The notes under the pieces were generated by a model. That model did no database searches. It was given only the letters and a program-made list of their open reading frames with translations, and was not told the origin of the DNA. Of a DNA stretch of 64,000 bases, positions 55,973-64,000 are shown in pieces. The position numbers and the translations under genes are program-made. The stretch's first letter is position 1; every line of letters starts with the position of its first letter. Source of the DNA: Goodfellowiella coeruleoviolacea (lineage in GTDB: Bacteria > Actinomycetota > Actinomycetes > Mycobacteriales > Pseudonocardiaceae); the NCBI RefSeq assembly GCF_024171785.1, contig NZ_JAMTCK010000020.1, forward strand, positions 80,843 to 144,842, given 5' to 3'.

Positions 55973-56003
55973 ACCCTGCGCCTTGTCCCAAGGGGAGAGT
56001 CAA
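55973..56003 (-). promoter_or_regulatory. MerR-type promoter with 19-bp spacer
   Basis: On the minus strand TTGACT (56003-55998) is followed by a 19-base spacer and CAGGGT (55978-55973). The spacer carries the dyad CTCCCCTTGGGACAAG, the usual MerR operator layout. It lies 40 bp upstream of the MerR-PP2C start, so autoregulation is likely. Confidence 0.7.
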
Positions 56004-56041
56004 ACCCGACACCGGTGACCAACCACCCACGGCGACAGCGG

Positions 56042-56065
56042 AGGTAGTTGCGCTGACAACTACCT
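56042..56065. promoter_or_regulatory. Inverted repeat before the glycosyltransferase gene
   Basis: AGGTAGTTG (56042-56050) and CAACTACCT (56057-56065) are perfect 9-bp arms around CGCTGA, 40 bp upstream of the GT4 start. It could be an operator or a leader hairpin. Confidence 0.5.
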
Positions 56066-56105
56066 GTCCGGCAGGGTGAGTGGTGGATCATGGGGGTGAG
56101 CGGCT

Positions 56106-57221
56106 GTGCGGGTGTGCCTGGTGTCGCACCGACTGGGCGGGTTCGACGGGGTGAGCGTCGCGGCGGCGGCGTGGGTGCGGGGATTCCGGGCGCTGGGGTG
56201 GACGGTCACCAGGGCAGCCGGGTTCTTCGCCGATCACGAGCCGGACGACGTGGTCGTCCGCGGACTGTGGGCCGATCGGCCCGGCGCGGCGCCGCCACCC
56301 GTGGACCACGCCACGATCAGCCGGCTGTGCCGAACGCACGACCTGCTGGTCCTCGACAACGCCGGGTCGCTGTGGTCGGCGCCCCTGGCATCGCGTGCGC
56401 TGGAACACCACGCCCTGGCCGCTGGTGTGCCCACCGTCGTGCGGCACCACGACCCGGCGTGGCAGGGCGTGGTGTTGCGACCGGTCGAGGGCGACGTCGT
56501 GCCGCTGCACCACCCGCGCCACCTGCACGTGGTGATCAACAGGTACACCGAGTCGGAGTTCGCCGCCCGCTGGCCCGAACTGCTGGACGCCAAGGCACTG
56601 GTGGTGCGGCACCCCGAGGTCGACGTCGACGGCCTGGCCACCGGTGACCGCGACGCGTGCCGCACCGCCCTGGGAGTGGACCCCGACGAGGTGTTGCTGG
56701 CCCACCCGGCCCGGGTGGACGCGGCCAACAAGAACATCCCCGGAGCCGTGTCCTTCGCCCGTGCCCTGGCGGCGGTGTTGCCCGGGCGGGTGCGCTACTG
56801 GCTGACCGACCCCCAACCGGGCGAGCCCGGCCCGGTGGCCGACGCGCTGGCCCAGGCACCGGGCCTGATCCGCGGCTGGGTACCGCGCCCCGCCGATCTG
56901 TACGCCGCGGCGGACGTCGTGCTGCTGCCGTCCACCTGGGAGGGTTGGGGCCTGCCGGTGGTCGAGGCGGCGGCAGCGGGAAAACCGGTGGTCGCCGGGC
57001 CGTACCCGGTGCTGGCGGAGATCCGCGCGCTGGGTGTCACCGTGTGGGACCCCGAGGACGTCGGCGGGGTGGCCGCGCTGCTGTCCGATCCGGACGCGCA
57101 CCGCGCGGTCCTGGCCGCGAACCGGGCGGCCGTCGTGGCCAGCCTCAGCCAGGCCGACCTCCCCGCCGCGCTCGCCGACCTCGCCGAGCGGGCCCGCGAA
57201 CTCACCGGCACGGTTCAGTGA
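56106..57221 (+). CDS. GT4-family glycosyltransferase
   Basis: 371 residues from GTG 56106, preceded by GGGGGTGAG. Two-domain GT-B fold: CLVSHRLGGFDGVSVAAAAW at the start (acceptor side) and the donor-binding YAAADVVLLPSTWEGWGLPV with EAAAAGKPVVAG near residues 259-292, the E-x7-E motif of GT4. No membrane segments, so it is a cytoplasmic enzyme using a nucleotide sugar. Monocistronic, divergent from MerR-PP2C. Acceptor unknown. Confidence 0.92.
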   Translation: MRVCLVSHRLGGFDGVSVAAAAWVRGFRALGWTVTRAAGFFADHEPDDVVVRGLWADRPGAAPPPVDHATISRLCRTHDLLVLDNAGSLWSAPLASRALEHHALAAGVPTVVRHHDPAWQGVVLRPVEGDVVPLHHPRHLHVVINRYTESEFAARWPELLDAKALVVRHPEVDVDGLATGDRDACRTALGVDPDEVLLAHPARVDAANKNIPGAVSFARALAAVLPGRVRYWLTDPQPGEPGPVADALAQAPGLIRGWVPRPADLYAAADVVLLPSTWEGWGLPVVEAAAAGKPVVAGPYPVLAEIRALGVTVWDPEDVGGVAALLSDPDAHRAVLAANRAAVVASLSQADLPAALADLAERARELTGTVQ

Positions 57222-57323
57222 TTTAGTTACCATGTCAAGGCCTATTTGGTGGATTGATTTCTTCTGGTGCGGCAGCGAGTGTTCCGGTAGCGGCAACACG
57301 CCACGCCTGCCAGGAGGAGACGC

Positions 57324-57662
57324 ATGATCATCCGCAACCTTGTTCGAGGTGCCGTGTTGGCAACCGCCGTCGCCGGTTCGGTGCTCACCGCCGGATCGGC
57401 CCTGGCCAGCACGCCAGCCACCGGGTGCGCGGAGAGCGCCGACGGCGGCGCCACGGCCGCCGCCTGCACGCCGTACTGGAAGGAGAGCGAGGGCTGGAGC
57501 AGCCAGACCGCGTGCAACCGGGCGGGCAACGAGGGCGCCCAGGCCGGCCGGTGGACCGGGTGGAACTGCTCGAAGGCGCTGGGCGGCTGGGAGCTGTGGG
57601 TGCGGGACTGCTCGCTGCTGGCCGGTGAGCCGGCCGCGGTGCCCGCGCGCGAGGACGCGTAG
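57324..57662 (+). CDS. Small secreted Cys-containing protein
   Basis: 112 residues from ATG 57324, with AGGAGGAG at ideal spacing. A Sec signal (LVRGAVLATAVAGSVLTAGS, cleavage near ALAST) precedes about 80 residues with five Cys and many Trp/Tyr (YWKESEGWSSQTACNRAG, WTGWNCSKALGGWELW). I do not recognise the family. The preceding 100 bp are AT-rich and probably contain its promoter. Confidence 0.8.
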   Translation: MIIRNLVRGAVLATAVAGSVLTAGSALASTPATGCAESADGGATAAACTPYWKESEGWSSQTACNRAGNEGAQAGRWTGWNCSKALGGWELWVRDCSLLAGEPAAVPAREDA

Positions 57663-57769
57663 CACCGCCGGTAACCGCCTGCCATCACAAGTTGGCCAAC
57701 CCCTGTTGACGTTCAACCGAACGGCTCTCCCCAAGCCGGTGGTCTGGACCTAACATCTGGCGGATCTAG

Positions 57770-61993
<4,224 letters not shown>

Positions 61994-61999
61994 ACTCGC

Positions 62000-62608
62000 T
62001 CAGCCGGCCAGCGGCTCGTCAGCGAGGTAGGGCGGGGCGGGCTCGTACTGGATGGTGCGGCGCACGGCGCGGGCGTGGTCCCGCCCGTGCAGCCGGCCCA
62101 CCATCCACAGTGCACTGTCAATGCCCGCGGACACGCCCTGGCTGGTGACCAGGTCGCCGTCCACCACGTAGCGGGCGTCGCGCACCACCGTGACGTCGCC
62201 GAGCGCGGCGAGAGCGTCCTGGTGCCGCCAGTGCGTGGCGATCCGCCGTCCCCGCGCGAGACCGGCGGCGTGCAGCAGGAACGCCCCGGAGCACACGCTC
62301 ATGGTCCAGGCGGCGCGCGCGGCGGTCGCCGCGATCCACTCGGTGACCACCGGGTTGTGCACCTCGGTCTGCCGGGCGCCCAGCCCACCGGGAACCAGCA
62401 GCACGTCCAGCGGCGGGTGGTCGGTCAGGGTGTGGTCGGGCAGCACGCGCATCCCCTTGGCGCAGCGCACCGGCTGCGAGTGCTGCGCGACCAGCACCGC
62501 GCTGTCCGCCTGCCCGCGCAGCCTGGCCGAGACGGTGAACACCTCCCAGGGGCCGACGAAGTCCAGCTCCTCGACGTTGTCGAACACCAGCAGTCCGTAG
62601 ACGGTCAT
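62000..62608 (-). CDS. DJ-1/PfpI-family protein
   Basis: 202 residues from ATG 62608, with GAGGAG upstream. DJ-1 fold: YGLLVFDNVEELDFVGPWEV at the start, Cys in WTMSVCSGAFLLHAAGLA (elbow, ~residue 103) and THWRHQDALAAL. It is the enzyme-like version of the sensor domain found in its upstream neighbour. Its gene starts 11 bp after the GlxA-type regulator's stop, so the two form one operon. Close relatives include isonitrile hydratase-like proteins. Confidence 0.93.
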   Translation of the reverse strand: MTVYGLLVFDNVEELDFVGPWEVFTVSARLRGQADSAVLVAQHSQPVRCAKGMRVLPDHTLTDHPPLDVLLVPGGLGARQTEVHNPVVTEWIAATAARAAWTMSVCSGAFLLHAAGLARGRRIATHWRHQDALAALGDVTVVRDARYVVDGDLVTSQGVSAGIDSALWMVGRLHGRDHARAVRRTIQYEPAPPYLADEPLAG

Positions 62609-62619
62609 GCGGGAACTCC

Positions 62620-63597
62620 TCACTCCGGGCGGTGGGTCGTGGTGGACCGGAACCGGTCGCGGTAGTCGGACGGGGCGACACCGAGGTGGCGGTGGAAGGT
62701 GCGCCGCATGGTCTCGACCGTGCCGAAGCCGCAGCGGCGCGCGATCGTCTCCAGTGGATCGTCGCTTTCGGACAGTGCCCGCTGCGCGGCCTCGACGTGC
62801 ACCTGCTCCACGTAGGCGGCGGGCGGTGTGCCGAGTTCGGCGGTGAACCGGCGTTGCAGGTGCCGGGGGCTCAACCCGGCGTGGCGGGCCAGGTCGGCGA
62901 TGCCGTGCCGGGCACCGGGTCGGGCGTGGATCGCGGCCACGGCCGCGCGGATCGGGTCGCTGGACGGCGGCCGGGTGCGCAGCGCCACGCTGAACTGGGA
63001 CTGGCTGCCCGGCCGGCGCAGGAACAGCACCAGCTGCCTGGCGACCTCGTGCGCGATGTCGCGCCCCAGGTCGTCCTCGACCAGGGCCAGCGCCAGGTCC
63101 ATGCCGGCGGTCACCCCGGCCGACGTCCACACGCGACCGTCCCGGACGAAGATCGGGTCGGCGTCCACCCGCACCGCCGGGTACTCCTCGGCCAGCTGCC
63201 GCGCCCGCGACCAGTGCGTGGTGACCCGGCGGCCGTCCAGCAACCCGGCCGCCGCCAACAGGAACGCCCCGCTGCACACCGACGTCACCCGGCGCGCGGT
63301 GCCGGCCGCCTCCGCGATCCAGCCGACCAGCGCGGTGTCCTGGGTGGCCTGGTCGACGCCCCGGCCGCCGGCCACCACCAGGGTGTCCACCCGGCTGGGG
63401 TCGAGATCGCCGATGCCGTGCGCCGCGTGCACGGGCAGCCCGCTGCGCGAGGCCACCGGCCCGGCCCTCGGCGCCAGCACGTGCGCGGCGTACCCGCCGG
63501 TGCGCCGGCCGGCGTGCTGGAAGACCTCGTACGGGCCCACCAGGTCCAGGGCCTGGAACCCCTCGTAGATCACGAACACGACGTCTCGCTGCCGCAC
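62620..63597 (-). CDS. GlxA-type AraC-family regulator
   Basis: 325 residues from GTG 63597, with GGAGG 9 bases upstream. Residues ~3-170 are a DJ-1-like domain (VVFVIYEGFQALDLVGPYEV, VTSVCSGAFLLAAAGLL); residues ~215-320 hold two AraC helix-turn-helices (GIADLARHAGLSPRHLQRRF and LETIARRCGFGTVETMRRTF). It probably activates its own operon with the downstream DJ-1 gene. The promoter region abuts the transposase remnant at the right edge. Confidence 0.94.
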   Translation of the reverse strand: MRQRDVVFVIYEGFQALDLVGPYEVFQHAGRRTGGYAAHVLAPRAGPVASRSGLPVHAAHGIGDLDPSRVDTLVVAGGRGVDQATQDTALVGWIAEAAGTARRVTSVCSGAFLLAAAGLLDGRRVTTHWSRARQLAEEYPAVRVDADPIFVRDGRVWTSAGVTAGMDLALALVEDDLGRDIAHEVARQLVLFLRRPGSQSQFSVALRTRPPSSDPIRAAVAAIHARPGARHGIADLARHAGLSPRHLQRRFTAELGTPPAAYVEQVHVEAAQRALSESDDPLETIARRCGFGTVETMRRTFHRHLGVAPSDYRDRFRSTTTHRPE

Positions 63598-63702
63598 ACC
63601 CCGAGCCTCCGCCCGCCACCACCGTGGCGTCAACGACACACACCCCACAGATCACGCCACCCCACCCCCCGCGAGTTGCCTTTGCAAACCAATGCCGTGA
63701 AG

Positions 63703-64000
63703 TTAGGTCGTTGAGCCAGGTGTCAAGTCGGGTGTTGGCGGGGTGATGCTGTAGCTGATCCTCACCCGGGACAAGGATTCGTCGTGTCTGGTCTTGTTGT
63801 AGGCAAAGGGCGAGACTGGCCGTTTGACGCGCCGGGGCAGAATCCGTGATCGGCGATGCTTCGGGCCGAGTTCGCGCGGGTTCAGCATCGCGTGGCGGAT
63901 CCCCGCGGGTACGGCACCGGCCAAGCCCTCGCCCCCACCTGCCGTGCGGGCGAGGACCAGCGAGTGGCGGGCAGCCCGCAATGTCACGGTCAAGGAGATC
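63703..64000 (-). mobile_element. 3' end of an IS4-like transposase, cut by the window
   Basis: A minus-strand frame enters from the right edge and ends at the TAA at 63703-63705. LTVTLRAARHSLVLAR-type text, then AGIRHAMLNPRELGPKHRRS and VKRPVSPFAYNKTRHDESLS, match the C-terminal end of actinobacterial IS4/DDE transposases (here HxVKRPxSxF). Only about 99 residues are visible; the catalytic part lies beyond the window. The terminal repeat cannot be set with confidence. Confidence 0.8.

Overview
The window is very GC-rich (roughly 70-75 % by eye), with strong G/C third-position bias, many GTG starts, GTGA start/stop overlaps and actinobacterial families (XRE/DUF5753 with DUF397, an ECF42-like sigma factor with its YCII/DGPF partner, an SCO6745-like protein, DUF4232). 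I infer an actinobacterium, most likely of the Pseudonocardiaceae type. No rRNA, tRNA, CRISPR array or large biosynthetic cluster was seen. It looks like a regulator-dense accessory or chromosome-arm region: five TetR, three GntR, two GlxA/AraC-like, and one each of LacI, LysR, XRE, MerR and ECF, many beside a palindrome and a divergent target.

Layout. 1-7.5 kb: a GH28 polygalacturonase-like enzyme cut by the left edge, small membrane proteins, TetR, cupin, metallophosphoesterase, SCO6745-like protein with GntR, and a lipoprotein. 7.5-16.5 kb: an intergenic repeat field with two perfect DnaA boxes, a dehydrogenase/pseudo-hydrolase fusion coupled to TetR, DoxX with TetR, a VOC protein, an APH(3')-type kinase, TetR with a DUF2867-like protein, a DHA2 exporter and a HAD phosphatase. 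16.5-21.6 kb: DUF4232 secreted protein, MFS with a coupled micro-ORF, GlxA-type regulator, ECF42-like sigma with YCII. 21.8-30.5 kb: a complete carbohydrate locus (LacI, binding lipoprotein, two permeases, GH13 alpha-glucosidase, GH87-like mycodextranase with discoidin domain). The natural reading is extracellular cutting of alpha-glucan, import of oligosaccharides, intracellular hydrolysis and LacI control.

30.6-49.2 kb: aldo/keto reductase, a GntR/UTRA regulator divergent from small zinc-ribbon-like genes, TetR, LysR/GNAT, SDR, an orphan SOS-like box, a GH114 enzyme, a secreted class A beta-lactamase-like protein, GntR with a CynX-type MFS, a DnaQ-type exonuclease with BRCT-like tail, polysaccharide deacetylase, LLM oxidoreductase, MalY/PatB-type aminotransferase, CPBP protease and a DJ-1 protein. 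49.2-64 kb: OafA-type acyltransferase with SGNH domain; a lower-GC island with a PrimPol-like pair and an XRE/DUF397 module whose DUF397 gene is duplicated; an ArsR remnant; a MerR-PP2C fusion behind a MerR-type promoter; GT4 glycosyltransferase; a small secreted protein; a Tat-exported GH89 enzyme ending in seven propeller-like repeats; DJ-1 plus GlxA-type regulator; and the 3' end of an IS4-like transposase at the right edge.

Themes: four extracellular glycan-active enzymes (GH28, GH87, GH114, GH89), two of which fit fungal-wall polymers (alpha-1,3/1,4-glucan and galactosaminogalactan); a recurrent short palindrome TCCACNGTGGA; and many perfect GC-rich stem-loops at gene ends. All calls come from reading the sequence; none was tested by database search.
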